DNA from: Clostridium simiarum | GTDB taxonomy: Bacteria; Bacillota; Clostridia; Clostridiales; Clostridiaceae | Length of the DNA stretch: 64,000 nucleotides | Assembly (NCBI RefSeq): GCF_018919175.1 | Contig: NZ_JAHLQL010000001.1 | Span: 1,364,001 to 1,428,000 of the forward strand | Direction: 5' to 3' | Shown here: positions 36,514 through 45,378 of the stretch, piece after piece | Numbering within the stretch: position 1 is the stretch's first letter | How the letters are laid out: each line of letters begins with the position of its first letter | The notes under the pieces: generated by a model | Seen by the model: the letters and a program-made list of their open reading frames with translations, nothing else | What the model was told of the DNA's origin: nothing | Databases searched by the model: none | Made by a program: the position numbers and the translations under genes

Positions 36514-37965
36514 TTATTTTAACTTTCTAACTAAATTTATATCAGCTCTTTCTACCTTAATTTCAGAGGAACTTCCTCTTACTGTTACCTCTTCCATAGG
36601 TATTCCAATTTCTCTTGCTATTATTGACTTTACTCTTTTTTGACAAAAATTCCCCTGACATTGTCCCATTCCTGCTCTAGTTCTTCTTTTTATAGCATCT
36701 GTAGACTTTATTTTAATTCCTCTATTCATAGCATCTATAATCTCTGATTCTGTAACCTTTTCACAACGACAAATTATATTTTTTTCTGGATTTTCATCAT
36801 CAATTTTACCATCAAAATCCCTATGTTTTTCTATGATTATTGGCTTTCTATAGGGGTTAAAGTTTTCCTTTTCCTTTAATGATAAACCAGAGTCTTTAAG
36901 TATTGAAGCAACCAGTTTTGCAATAGCTGGTGACGAAGTAAGTCCTGGTGAATCAATACCTGCAACATTTATAAAACCTTTAACCTTACTTTCTTCTATT
37001 ATAAAATCTCCTGTACTACTTATAGCTCTTATGCCTGAAAATGTTGTAAGGGTTCTTTTAACTTCAAAATCTGGTATAGACATTCTTGCAGTTTCCAAAA
37101 CCCTTTCTAAAGTTTCTATATCTGTAGCTACATCCATTACATCATCTACTTCTTCCGCATTAGGTCCAATCATTAAATTACCATGATAAGTAGTAGTTAC
37201 TAGTATTCCCTTTCCCTTCTCAGTAGGAACCTGAAATATTACTGTTTTTGCAAGATGACCTTGGTCTTTTCCCATTAATAGATATTGTCCTCTCCTTGGC
37301 ACTATGGTAAAATCATTTAGTCCCACCATATTAGCCACCTTATCACTATAAAGTCCCGCTGCATTTATTACATATTTACTTTCTATATCCTCCCTATTTG
37401 TTTTTATTATAAAATAACCTTCTTTTTTCTCAATATGCTGTACAACTGTTTCAAGTTTTAATTCAACCCCATTTTCAATAGCATTTTCTGCTAATGCTAT
37501 GGTAAATTCATAAGGTGAGGTAACCCCTACACTTTTTGCATATAAAGCTACCTTAACTTTATCATTTATATGTGGTTCTATATCTTTTATCCTATCCTTA
37601 TATATGATTTCTAAATCATCACAGCCTATCTTTATTCCATTATCATAAAGACCCTTAATGGTTTTTTCATCCTTCTCATCAAAACCAATAACTAAAGCTC
37701 CTGTGTTTTTATATCCAAAATTTAATTGTTCTTCTAATTCTTTATACATACTATTTCCTTTAGCACAAAGCTCCCCCTTTAAGGTTCCATACTTAGCTGC
37801 ATAACCCCCATGAACTATTCCACTATTAGCTTTAGATGCTCCAGTTGTAACATCATCTTCTTTTTCTATAAGACAAATGTTTAAATTATATTTTGATAAT
37901 TCTCTTGCTATAGCAGAACCTACAACTCCTGCACCAATAATACTTACATCATACATATCCTTCAC
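36514..37965 (-). CDS. FAD-dependent oxidoreductase with C-terminal BFD-type [2Fe-2S] domain
   Basis: 483 residues. The N-terminus VSIIGAGVVGSAIARELSKYN is a dinucleotide-binding fold, followed by GASKANSGIVHGGYAAKYGTLKG. This places it with GlpA/LhgO-type DAO oxidoreductases that oxidise glycerol-3-phosphate or 2-hydroxy acids. The C-terminal ~90 residues hold CRCEKVTESEIIDAMNRG and GMGQCQGNFC, four Cys in the BFD-like [2Fe-2S] pattern. The exact substrate is uncertain. Start GTG at 37965 (MKDMYD) or ATG at 37956 cannot be separated from the ribosome sites. It is followed by its own transcript neighbours, with a terminator downstream of the next gene upstream. Confidence 0.88.
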   Translation of the reverse strand: MKDMYDVSIIGAGVVGSAIARELSKYNLNICLIEKEDDVTTGASKANSGIVHGGYAAKYGTLKGELCAKGNSMYKELEEQLNFGYKNTGALVIGFDEKDEKTIKGLYDNGIKIGCDDLEIIYKDRIKDIEPHINDKVKVALYAKSVGVTSPYEFTIALAENAIENGVELKLETVVQHIEKKEGYFIIKTNREDIESKYVINAAGLYSDKVANMVGLNDFTIVPRRGQYLLMGKDQGHLAKTVIFQVPTEKGKGILVTTTYHGNLMIGPNAEEVDDVMDVATDIETLERVLETARMSIPDFEVKRTLTTFSGIRAISSTGDFIIEESKVKGFINVAGIDSPGLTSSPAIAKLVASILKDSGLSLKEKENFNPYRKPIIIEKHRDFDGKIDDENPEKNIICRCEKVTESEIIDAMNRGIKIKSTDAIKRRTRAGMGQCQGNFCQKRVKSIIAREIGIPMEEVTVRGSSSEIKVERADINLVRKLK

Positions 37966-37997
37966 CCTTTCATATTGAATAATAGTTTTAATTTATA

Positions 37998-38035
37998 GCA
38001 AAAAGGTGCCTTTGACTTATATTCAAATGCACCTT
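37998..38035 (-). terminator. Terminator after the old-yellow-enzyme gene
   Basis: Stem aaggtgcctttga (38003-38015) with tcaaatgcacctt (38023-38035), one mismatch, followed on the reverse strand by five T. Confidence 0.85.
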
Positions 38036-38103
38036 CTCAAATTCTCAGGTAAAATAATATTTAATTTTTACATAATATATAACTTAAAAATACTTTTAAA
38101 AAA

Positions 38104-39120
38104 CTACTTAAAAGCTCTTATATATTGCTCTGGAAACTCCATGTTTATTTCTTTTTCATAAGCCGTTTGAAGAACCCAATAAGGGTTTCTTAATAATTCT
38201 CTGCCTAAAGCTACCATATCTGCTCTGTTATTTTGAAGTATCTCTTCAACCATATCAGGATTTTCTATTAATCCTACTGCAATAGTGGGTATATTGCACC
38301 TATGTTTTATCTCTTCTGCAAACTTAATTTGATATCCAGGGTAAGTCTTTATAGGCGTAGGTACTACTGCCCCTGAGCTTACATGGATTATATCCACCTT
38401 ATCCTTTATCATATCAATTATTTTTACCATTTCATTAATATCTACTCCACCCTCTGCATAATCAGAAGCAGAAACCCTAAGACCTATAGGCTTATTAGAA
38501 GGCCATACCTTATTTATTTCTTCTAATATCTCCTTTAAGAATCTCACTCTATTTTCAGTACTTCCGCCATATTCATCTTCCCTTTTATTAGTTAAGGGAG
38601 ATAAAAATTCATTTATTAAATAACCATGAGCCCCATGAAGTTCTATCATATCAAAACCTGCTTTATCAGCTCTAATAGCAGCATCTTTGAAAACTTTAAC
38701 TAACTCTTTTATTTCTTCCTTTGAAAGTTCTTTAGGTTCTCTGTAATTTTCACTAAAAGCTATAGCACTTGGAGCCACTATATAGTCTGCTTCTGCTTCA
38801 CATTTTCTTCCTGCATGTGCTAATTGTATTGCCATTTTAGAGCCATATTTTTGACCTGACTCCACAATGGTTTTTAAAGTCTCTATATGGTTATCACTCC
38901 ATATTCCTAAATCCTTACTACTTATCCTCCCATTAGGTGTAACGGCTGTGGCTTCTAAGATTATAAGTCCTACTCCTCCAATAGCCCTTTCTGTATAGTG
39001 AATAAAATGAAATATCTTTGCCAGCCCTTCTTGGTCAGTACCGTACATACACATAGGTGGTAAAACTATTCTATTCTTAAACTCTATATCCTTCAATTTG
39101 TAGCTTTCAAATATTTTCAA
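38104..39120 (-). CDS. namA: NADH:flavin oxidoreductase, YqjM/NamA-like old yellow enzyme
   Basis: 338 residues, an FMN-containing TIM barrel that reduces activated C=C bonds with NAD(P)H. Landmarks are KNRIVLPPMCMYG near the N-terminus, the flavin-site IQLAHAGRKCE, ELHGAHGYLINEFLSPLTNKREDEYGGSTENR, and the FMN phosphate region AVGLIENPDMVEEIL. The Cys in PPMCMYG matches the redox-tuning Cys of YqjM. The start is TTG (MKIFESYKL), well spaced from gaggtg. A GTG three codons earlier overlaps the Shine-Dalgarno. It is a single gene. Confidence 0.93.
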   Translation of the reverse strand: MKIFESYKLKDIEFKNRIVLPPMCMYGTDQEGLAKIFHFIHYTERAIGGVGLIILEATAVTPNGRISSKDLGIWSDNHIETLKTIVESGQKYGSKMAIQLAHAGRKCEAEADYIVAPSAIAFSENYREPKELSKEEIKELVKVFKDAAIRADKAGFDMIELHGAHGYLINEFLSPLTNKREDEYGGSTENRVRFLKEILEEINKVWPSNKPIGLRVSASDYAEGGVDINEMVKIIDMIKDKVDIIHVSSGAVVPTPIKTYPGYQIKFAEEIKHRCNIPTIAVGLIENPDMVEEILQNNRADMVALGRELLRNPYWVLQTAYEKEINMEFPEQYIRAFK

Positions 39121-39260
39121 CCATATCACCTCATTTAGCTATTTTTAAAAATTATTTGTTAATATAATTTTACTCTAAAATATCCATAAGGTAAAGGGTA
39201 TGATAATTTATAGTGCTACAGATTGATATTGTCAAATTAAACCTTATTAAACCTTAATTT

Positions 39261-40100
39261 TTAACCTTCAACTTCTATATGTGCTCTTTTGCATATATTT
39301 TCATAGTTTAAATTGTATATAGAGTCTATTATATTAACCCTGTAGGTTCCAATACCTTGATTTTCCTTCTGCTTTAAAGCTTCATATGCCATTTCTCCTG
39401 ATATACCCATGGAAGCTGTACCAAAAATTGCTGATTTAAAAGCCTCAACCTTAGCCCCTAAAAAAGAACCTATTAAAGAGGCACTCATACATCCCGTTCC
39501 TGTAACCTTAGTCATAATTTCATGTCCATTAAATACTTTAGCAACTTTGTCTCCCTCAGCTATAATATCAATAGCACCACTTAAAGCTATAGCGGAATCT
39601 AATTTTTTAGATAGTTCTTTTGCTACATATATAGCTTCTTCCATATATTCTTTCTCACTATGTATTTCTTCAGAGTCTACTCCTTTTCCTTGTCCTTGGA
39701 GTCCAAAGATAGTCTTTATTTCAGAAAAATTCCCTCTAATTATGTCTAAATGCACATTTTTTATTATTCTATCTACAGCTTCTTTTCTATAAGCTGTAGC
39801 ACCTACACCTACAGGATCTAAAACTACAGGTATATTAAGCTCCCTTGCCTTTTTACCTGCCTTTATCATAGATATTAGTTTTTCTTCATTTATAGTTCCT
39901 ATATTTAATACTAAAGAAGATGCTATGCTAACCATCTCCTCTACCTCATGGACACTATCTGCCATAACAGGAGAAGCTCCAATAGCTAAAGTTATATTTG
40001 CACAATCATTTACAGTTACATAATTCGTAATATGATGCACCAAAGGTTTTCTATCCTTTATATTTTGAATTTGTTCCCCAAACTCTTTACATATCTCCAT
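39261..40100 (-). CDS. thiM: Hydroxyethylthiazole kinase
   Basis: 279 residues of the ThiM family, which phosphorylates 4-methyl-5-(2-hydroxyethyl)thiazole for salvage into thiamine. Signatures are KPLVHHITNYVTVNDCANITLAIGASPVMAD at ~19-49, VVLDPVGVGATAYR, RGNFSEIKTIFG and KVTGTGCMSASLIGSFLGA near the C-terminus, where the Cys/Gly-rich loop sits at the anion hole. It overlaps the end of thiD by 14 nt, so it is translationally coupled in a TPP-riboswitch operon. thiE, which often follows thiM, is not here. Confidence 0.96.
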   Translation of the reverse strand: MEICKEFGEQIQNIKDRKPLVHHITNYVTVNDCANITLAIGASPVMADSVHEVEEMVSIASSLVLNIGTINEEKLISMIKAGKKARELNIPVVLDPVGVGATAYRKEAVDRIIKNVHLDIIRGNFSEIKTIFGLQGQGKGVDSEEIHSEKEYMEEAIYVAKELSKKLDSAIALSGAIDIIAEGDKVAKVFNGHEIMTKVTGTGCMSASLIGSFLGAKVEAFKSAIFGTASMGISGEMAYEALKQKENQGIGTYRVNIIDSIYNLNYENICKRAHIEVEG

Positions 40101-40917
40101 CTTCTATCCCTGCCTTTTTATAAAGTCTATAAAAATGATGGGTTGGACCAACTCCATGACCTATACTAAAAGATTGTTCAATAGCTTCTGTTATATATTC
40201 CTTAGCCCTTCTTATAGACTCCACCATGTCATAGCCAAGTGCTAAGTTAGAAGCTATAGCTGAAGAAAGTGTACATCCTGTGCCATGGGTATTCTTTGCA
40301 TCTATTCTCTTTGAATAAAAATGTGTTAAGTCTCTTCCATCATATAAAACATCTATGGCTTCACCCTCAATATGTCCACCTTTCATAAGTACATTTTTAC
40401 AACCTAATTTATAAATTATCTTAGCTGCCTTTTCCATATCTTCTATAGTTTTTATTTCTATAATTTCAGATTTAGTAGCCTTTAATATTACCTCCGCCTC
40501 CGGAATATTTGGAGTTATTATAGTAGCAAGAGGTATTAAAGTTTTTATCAAAGCCTCTTTAGATTCAGGTCTTAAAAGTGAATATCCACTCTTTGATACC
40601 ATAACTGGATCTAAAACTATATTCTTCGGATTATATTCCTTAAGCTTTTTTCCTATTGCTTCTATAGTTTCTATTTTTGATACCATGCCTATTTTTAATG
40701 CATCCACATTAATATCCTTAAATATAGCATCCATTTGAGCTTTTATTATTTTCTCTTCAATATCCTGAACTGCTAAAACTCCTTGAGTATTTTGTGCTGT
40801 TACAGCAGTAATAATACTCATGCCATAAACCCCATGAGCACTAAAAGTTTTTATATCCGCTTGAATCCCAGCTCCCCCACAACTATCAGAACCTGCAATG
40901 GTTAATGCTTTTCTCAT
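40087..40917 (-). CDS. thiD: Hydroxymethylpyrimidine / phosphomethylpyrimidine kinase
   Basis: 276 residues, typical ThiD. It makes HMP-phosphate then HMP-pyrophosphate for thiamine synthesis. Conserved features include LTIAGSDSCGGAGIQADIKTFSAHGVYGMSIITAVTAQNT at 5-45, VLDPVMVSKSGYSLL and KNTHGTGCTLSSAIASNLALG (anion hole with catalytic Asp/Cys context) near 210-230. It overlaps thiM, lies 34 nt downstream of thiW, and shares the TPP riboswitch. Confidence 0.97.
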   Translation of the reverse strand: MRKALTIAGSDSCGGAGIQADIKTFSAHGVYGMSIITAVTAQNTQGVLAVQDIEEKIIKAQMDAIFKDINVDALKIGMVSKIETIEAIGKKLKEYNPKNIVLDPVMVSKSGYSLLRPESKEALIKTLIPLATIITPNIPEAEVILKATKSEIIEIKTIEDMEKAAKIIYKLGCKNVLMKGGHIEGEAIDVLYDGRDLTHFYSKRIDAKNTHGTGCTLSSAIASNLALGYDMVESIRRAKEYITEAIEQSFSIGHGVGPTHHFYRLYKKAGIEDGDM

Positions 40918-40951
40918 TTTCTTACCTCCACTATTTTATTCTTATCTTATG

Positions 40952-41440
40952 TTACATAATTTTCTTAGTAACCTTACTAAAATCAAAAGCTTTTAATATA
41001 GCATAGGCTATGATACTTCCACCTATAGTACTTATTAAAAATGGCACAACATAAAATAGAGCTGCCACATCTTTGCCTAAAACAAATTTTGCTATAGGGA
41101 AGGCTAATATCCCACCTAAAATGCCTGTACCAAATATTTCGCCTAGTACAGCTAAACCCTTTTTCTTAGTAATCTTAAATAATATCCCTGATAATAGAGC
41201 TCCTATCATACTACCTGGAAAAGCTAACAATGAACCTACGCCTAATAAATTTCTCAATAAGGAAATTACAAAAGCTATTCCTATAGAATGCACTGGTCCT
41301 AAGGTTACAGCAGCAAGTACGTTAATGGTATGCTGTACTGGAAAACACTTTGAAGCTCCCACTGGTATATAAATAAGCTGACTTCCTAGTACACCAATAG
41401 CAATAAGCATAGCAGAAAAAGTTAATTTTTTTGTCTTCAT
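40952..41440 (-). CDS. thiW: ThiW family ECF transporter S component (thiazole uptake)
   Basis: 162 residues with about five membrane helices. The opening KKLTFSAMLIAIGVLGSQLIYIPVGASKCFPVQHTINVLAAVTLGP and the Gly/Phe-rich LLGVGSLLAFPGSMIGALLSGILFKITKK match ThiW, predicted to bring in the hydroxyethylthiazole precursor through an ECF complex. The energising EcfAAT is not encoded nearby. It is the first gene after a TPP riboswitch and is followed by thiD and thiM, so the operon imports thiazole and phosphorylates both precursors. Confidence 0.92.
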   Translation of the reverse strand: MKTKKLTFSAMLIAIGVLGSQLIYIPVGASKCFPVQHTINVLAAVTLGPVHSIGIAFVISLLRNLLGVGSLLAFPGSMIGALLSGILFKITKKKGLAVLGEIFGTGILGGILAFPIAKFVLGKDVAALFYVVPFLISTIGGSIIAYAILKAFDFSKVTKKIM

Positions 41441-41479
41441 TGAATATCCTCCCTTATTAGAATATTTTAAAAAAATTAA

Positions 41480-41504
41480 AGCACAGATCCGTAAGATCTG
41501 TGCT
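41480..41504 (-). terminator. Terminator of the TPP riboswitch
   Basis: 10-bp stem agcacagatc (41480-41489) with gatctgtgct (41495-41504), then a T-run on the reverse strand, between the aptamer and thiW. Confidence 0.88.
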
Positions 41505-41538
41505 ATTTATCCCTAAAAATATTGTATTATTTAATAGT

Positions 41539-41631
41539 ACACTTCCTACGCTGGCATTATCCAGTTCAGGTTTAAGGTCTAAGAATCAGGATTCTTACTC
41601 TCAGCCAGCCTTGTTCTAGCTCCCTTGTGTT
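41539..41631 (-). promoter_or_regulatory. TPP riboswitch (thi-box)
   Basis: On the reverse strand: gctggctgagagtaag, then accttaaacctgaactggataatgccagcgtaggaagtgt in two pieces. CUGAGA and the AACCUGA..CUGGAUAAUGCCAGCGUAGG blocks are the diagnostic TPP-binding arms. It controls thiW-thiD-thiM through the terminator downstream. Confidence 0.97.
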
Positions 41632-41682
41632 GTATTATGTTGTTAACCAAATCATAACACTATTTTTTTCTTTAATCAATAA

Positions 41683-42381
41683 TTATTTTCTATAAAATAT
41701 ACACTCTTCTTTTATACACTGTGGATTAAATTGGCTGAAAGAGCAACTTACTTTATCATTTACTAAATTTACATTTAAAGTTTCAGCCAGGTATTTACTA
41801 GCCTCTTCTATAGCTAAAAAACTATCTCTTTTGCAACACCTAGGTCCACCATTTTCTGCTATAGCATTTAAACTTTTAGCAGTAACAAAATTGCTGAACT
41901 TCCAAGGCTCTTTAGACAGTGGAGTAGCCCCAGTAATTATACTCATAAATATTCCTGTTCCTACAGCAGCACCACAGCTTCCATAAAAGCCACAAAAACC
42001 CCCTAACACATTTTTAGATCTTTTTGCAGCTTCTTTAATTTTTCCTTCTTTATCTTCCTTTTTTCCTATAGCATTATAATAAGCTGATATAAGTACCGCC
42101 GGCACTAAAAAGTGATGTTCCGGTCCATGCATTTTTATAGCAGGGTGCCTCATTAAATCTGTAGCAATATGCAATGGACTTATACTTTCACTTTTAACAC
42201 AGTATTCCTGTATTATGTCATAGGCTCCCTTAGCATGACATCCATCACAGACATAGTGTCCATTTTCACATATTGCCTGTGAGACATGGGTTTCTCCACA
42301 GTAAAAGCACTTATATTCTGTTGATTTTTCTTTATAAACTAAGTTTCCACCACATATTAGACAATTATATTTATGTTCCAT
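41683..42381 (-). CDS. DUF5714-like cysteine-rich protein
   Basis: 232 residues. The N-terminal ~60 contain two zinc-ribbon-like pairs, NCLICGG and YKCFYCGETH, then CENGHYVCDGCH. The rest holds GGFCGFYGSCGAAVGTGIF (a GFCGxxGxCGAAxGxG motif, reminiscent of C_GCAxxG_C_C redox families) and GPRCCKRDSF, ending PQCIKEECIFYRK. The pattern fits the DUF5714 family, which often accompanies radical SAM or metal-handling genes in anaerobes, but the function is unknown. Sixteen or more Cys suggest metal cluster or thiol chemistry. It lies between the TPP riboswitch (52 nt beyond its stop) and the alcohol dehydrogenase, and is probably a separate transcript. Confidence 0.72.
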   Translation of the reverse strand: MEHKYNCLICGGNLVYKEKSTEYKCFYCGETHVSQAICENGHYVCDGCHAKGAYDIIQEYCVKSESISPLHIATDLMRHPAIKMHGPEHHFLVPAVLISAYYNAIGKKEDKEGKIKEAAKRSKNVLGGFCGFYGSCGAAVGTGIFMSIITGATPLSKEPWKFSNFVTAKSLNAIAENGGPRCCKRDSFLAIEEASKYLAETLNVNLVNDKVSCSFSQFNPQCIKEECIFYRK

Positions 42382-42422
42382 AAAACCCCTCTTTTCATAC
42401 CTATTATGTAATAATTATAACA

Positions 42423-42457
42423 AAAACTGCTAACAAAATATTATTGTAAGCAGTTTT
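42423..42457 (-). terminator. Terminator after the iron alcohol dehydrogenase
   Basis: Stem aaaactgct (42423-42431) with agcagtttt (42449-42457), followed by T on the reverse strand. Confidence 0.75.
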
Positions 42458-42488
42458 ATTTTCATATAAGCAAACAGTTAGAAAATCT

Positions 42489-43595
42489 TTATTTAATTTT
42501 CTTTATTAGACTATTTACATATATATTATATATTTCATCATAACCTATCTTTTCAGGATGATTCTTTAACTTCCCTTCATTTGAGCACATAGTTTCTGCA
42601 TAAACCTTTATCTCTTTTTCAGTTATTTCTACATCACATTGCATTAATTTATTTAATATATCTATCATTTCTTCTAAGTCTTTTACATTTAAAAGGCTTA
42701 ATACTCTATTTACTCTTTCCTTATCTTTAAAAACCTTTAAGTATTCTCCATATAATATTCCATTTGCTTTTCCGTGTGGAACATTTTTAAAGTAGGTTAG
42801 AGGATATCCCATACCGTGTGGAAGTGAAGTTCCCGTTTGCGCTATAACCATTCCTCCTAGTGTAGAAGCTAGCATAAGCTTTTCTCTATTAGAGTAGTCT
42901 ATATTATTTTCTAATAAATTTTTTATACATTGCCCAAAAAGTTCTATGCCTTTTTCTGCCATTATATCTGTTAAATCATTGGCGTTACTGTTTAAATAAC
43001 CTTCCACTAAATGAGTAAAAGCGTCTATAGCCGTACTTATTGTAACATCATAGCTCATATCCATAGTATAGGAAGGATCTAAAAAGGCTATATGTGGAAA
43101 AACACTTTGTCCTAAATTCTTTTTTGTAAGCTCCTTATGATCAGTAACTATAGAGTATTGAGTAACTTCAGAACCTGTTCCTGAAGTTGTAGCAACTGCA
43201 ATTACAGGTATGCTCTTTAAATTTTTTAACTGAAATATGTTTTCACCATTTACTTCAGGATTATTTATAAAAATCCCAATAGCCTTAGAAGCATCTAAAG
43301 GTGACCCTCCTCCAATGCCTATTATAAAATCCACTTTTTCTTCTTTACCTACTAAAGCTGCCTTTTCTATAGTTTCTATAGAAGGATTTTCTTCTACTTC
43401 ATCAAAAATAACATATTCTGTGCCGTTATCTTCTAATACCTTTATAACATCATCTAAAGAACCATTAACCTTTGATGATCTCATTCCTGTTACAATATAA
43501 GCTTTCTTACCGAAGTTTTTAAACTCTTCTTTCTTCTGCCACAAAATATTTTTTCCAAAATAAACTTTTGTGGGCATAAAATAATTGAACAACAC
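42489..43595 (-). CDS. Iron-containing alcohol dehydrogenase
   Basis: 368 residues of the Fe-ADH family. The NAD(P)-binding region has IGIGGGSPLDASKAIG (~95-110) and TSGTGSEVTQYSIV. The metal site includes Asp and His from AFLDPSYTMDMSYDVTISTAIDAFTHLVEGYLN and HGMGYPLTYFKNVPHGKANG, all intact. It interconverts alcohols or butanal/butanol-type substrates with NAD(P)H, and the substrate is not evident. Start is GTG with aaaggtggag upstream. It lies 34 nt downstream of mgtE on the same strand with no clear terminator between, so it may be co-transcribed. Confidence 0.93.
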   Translation of the reverse strand: MLFNYFMPTKVYFGKNILWQKKEEFKNFGKKAYIVTGMRSSKVNGSLDDVIKVLEDNGTEYVIFDEVEENPSIETIEKAALVGKEEKVDFIIGIGGGSPLDASKAIGIFINNPEVNGENIFQLKNLKSIPVIAVATTSGTGSEVTQYSIVTDHKELTKKNLGQSVFPHIAFLDPSYTMDMSYDVTISTAIDAFTHLVEGYLNSNANDLTDIMAEKGIELFGQCIKNLLENNIDYSNREKLMLASTLGGMVIAQTGTSLPHGMGYPLTYFKNVPHGKANGILYGEYLKVFKDKERVNRVLSLLNVKDLEEMIDILNKLMQCDVEITEKEIKVYAETMCSNEGKLKNHPEKIGYDEIYNIYVNSLIKKIK

Positions 43596-43629
43596 TAAAA
43601 CTCCACCTTTCCAAAGTTATATCTAACCT

Positions 43630-44964
43630 TTAAATCCCAAGAAGTACTGTTGCTGTAGCAAAATATAAAACTAAAACTAATGCATCTACTATGGTAGTTA
43701 TAAGAGGACTAGCCATTATAGCTGGGTCTACTTTAAGCTTTTTTGCAACTATAGGTAATAATCCACCTACAGCTTTTGCAATAATTACAGTACAAAATAA
43801 TGTAATGCAAACTGTTAAGGATACATAAAAGTCAACTTTTTCTAAGAAATAAATTCTTCCGAAGTTTACCACAGCTAAGGTTATTCCTACTAACAAACTA
43901 ACTCTTAGCTCCTTAAATACCACTTTCACCCAATCCTTTGGTTTAATTTCTCCTAAAGCCAATCCTCTAATAATTAATGTAGAAGATTGGGAACCTGCAT
44001 TTCCTCCAGTATCCATAAGCATAGGAATAAATGCAGTTAAAATTACAACAGTTTGAAGAACATCCTCATATCTTTTTATTATATTACCAGTAAAGGTAGC
44101 CGAAATCATAAGAACTAAAAGCCAAACAATTCTATGCTTTGCTAAAGAAAAAACACTTGTTTCTAAATATTCCTCCTCTGAAGGCTCCATTGCCGCCATT
44201 TTTTGGAAATCCTCTGTAGTTTCTTCTTCAATAATATCTAAAATATCATCTACAGTAATTATACCTACTAATCTATTTTCATTATCTGTTACTGGCATAG
44301 TAATAAGGTCATATTTTTTAAATAATGAAGCAGCTTTCTCTTGGTCATCATGAGTATGCACATATTTAAGGTCTTTATCCATGATATTTTCAATTACTTC
44401 TTCTTCTTCACTTAATATTAGTTGCCTAAGTAAAATTACGCCCTCTAACTTTCTTCCCTTAGAAGTCACATAACAAGTATCTATAGTTTCCCTATCTACC
44501 CCAATTTCTTTTATCCTAGCTATAGCTTGTTTAATAGTCATCTCTTTATGAAGATTTACATACTCTATAGTCATTATACTTCCAGCAGAATTTTCAGGAT
44601 AATTTAGAAAATGATTTATTGTCTTTCTTGTTTGTTCGTCTGTATTTCTCAAAACTTTTTTAACTACATTAGCTGGTAGCTCCTCTATAAAGTCTACAGT
44701 ATCATCTAAGTATAAATCCTCTATCAAAGATTGAACTTCTTTATCTGTTATAGATTCAATTATGAATTGCTGCTCCTTTTGACTCATGTAGGAAAATACC
44801 TCTGCAGCAATGTCCTTTGGTAATATCCTAAAAATTATTAACTTTTTTTCTTCTGGTATTTCCTCAAACATTTGAGCTATATCTACCACATTCATTTCAG
44901 AAAATTTGTTTCTTAATGTTTCTAATCTTTCCTTATCTAAGTAACCAAATAGTAAATTATTCAT
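43630..44964 (-). CDS. mgtE: Magnesium transporter MgtE
   Basis: 444 residues. N-terminal helical N domain (~1-125), tandem CBS domains (~126-250: GSIMTIEYVNLHKEMTIKQAIARIKE and KYDLITMPVTDNENRLVGIITVDDILDIIEEE), a linker helix, then five membrane helices from ~280 with the pore signature PMLMDTGGNAGSQSS. It admits Mg2+ and is closed by Mg2+ binding to the cytosolic domains. The ATG at 44964 is 7 nt from ggagg. A TTG two codons upstream is too close. Its leader is long and structured but does not read as an M-box. Confidence 0.96.
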   Translation of the reverse strand: MNNLLFGYLDKERLETLRNKFSEMNVVDIAQMFEEIPEEKKLIIFRILPKDIAAEVFSYMSQKEQQFIIESITDKEVQSLIEDLYLDDTVDFIEELPANVVKKVLRNTDEQTRKTINHFLNYPENSAGSIMTIEYVNLHKEMTIKQAIARIKEIGVDRETIDTCYVTSKGRKLEGVILLRQLILSEEEEVIENIMDKDLKYVHTHDDQEKAASLFKKYDLITMPVTDNENRLVGIITVDDILDIIEEETTEDFQKMAAMEPSEEEYLETSVFSLAKHRIVWLLVLMISATFTGNIIKRYEDVLQTVVILTAFIPMLMDTGGNAGSQSSTLIIRGLALGEIKPKDWVKVVFKELRVSLLVGITLAVVNFGRIYFLEKVDFYVSLTVCITLFCTVIIAKAVGGLLPIVAKKLKVDPAIMASPLITTIVDALVLVLYFATATVLLGI

Positions 44965-44983
44965 AGCCAAACCTCCTAAATAA

Positions 44984-45160
44984 GTTCAGCTCTATCTCCT
45001 TACTATATAGAAAAATCACCTCTATTATTGTAAAAATTTCTACATTTTATAATTAATTGCTTTAGAACAATCCATTATAATTTTTACACTATAATAGTTA
45101 GAAGATGGCTGAACATATTATACATATTTATTTTTTTATTATCCCCACTAGGATAATCAT
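44984..45160 (-). promoter_or_regulatory. Long structured leader of mgtE (class unknown)
   Basis: gttcagc (44984-44990) pairs perfectly with gctgaac (45108-45114), and neighbouring bases extend the match imperfectly to ~18 bp, bringing the region next to the mgtE Shine-Dalgarno together with sequence ~120 nt upstream. A further hairpin attatcc/ggataat is at 45138-45157. I see no M-box (ykoK) core sequence. Role unknown. Confidence 0.4.
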
Positions 45161-45330
45161 CCATTACTACCATCTCCCTTTCTTTTTTTATTTTATATTT
45201 AATAATGGATTTTTGTTATATTTATTATAACAGAAAATCAGCAAAACATATACGTAAAGATTATTCTATATAAAAAAATTAACTGAAAAGAATAAAAATA
45301 TTTCAAATAATAGTAAGATACAAAAACAAA

Positions 45331-45370
45331 CACCTTTGAGTTTTCATAGAATTTTATTCCCTCAAAGGTG
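45331..45370 (-). terminator. Terminator after the NSS transporter gene
   Basis: 10-bp stem cacctttgag (45331-45340) with ctcaaaggtg (45361-45370), followed on the reverse strand by a T-rich tract (tttgtttttg). Confidence 0.85.
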
Positions 45371-45378
45371 CCAATTGT

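Noticed and set aside
36514..39120. A single operon of the FAD oxidoreductase and the old yellow enzyme
   Set aside because: A good terminator at 37998-38035 lies between them.
44980..45200. M-box (Mg2+) riboswitch before mgtE
   Set aside because: Expected from the gene, but I cannot find the M-box core sequence. Reported only as an unclassified leader.
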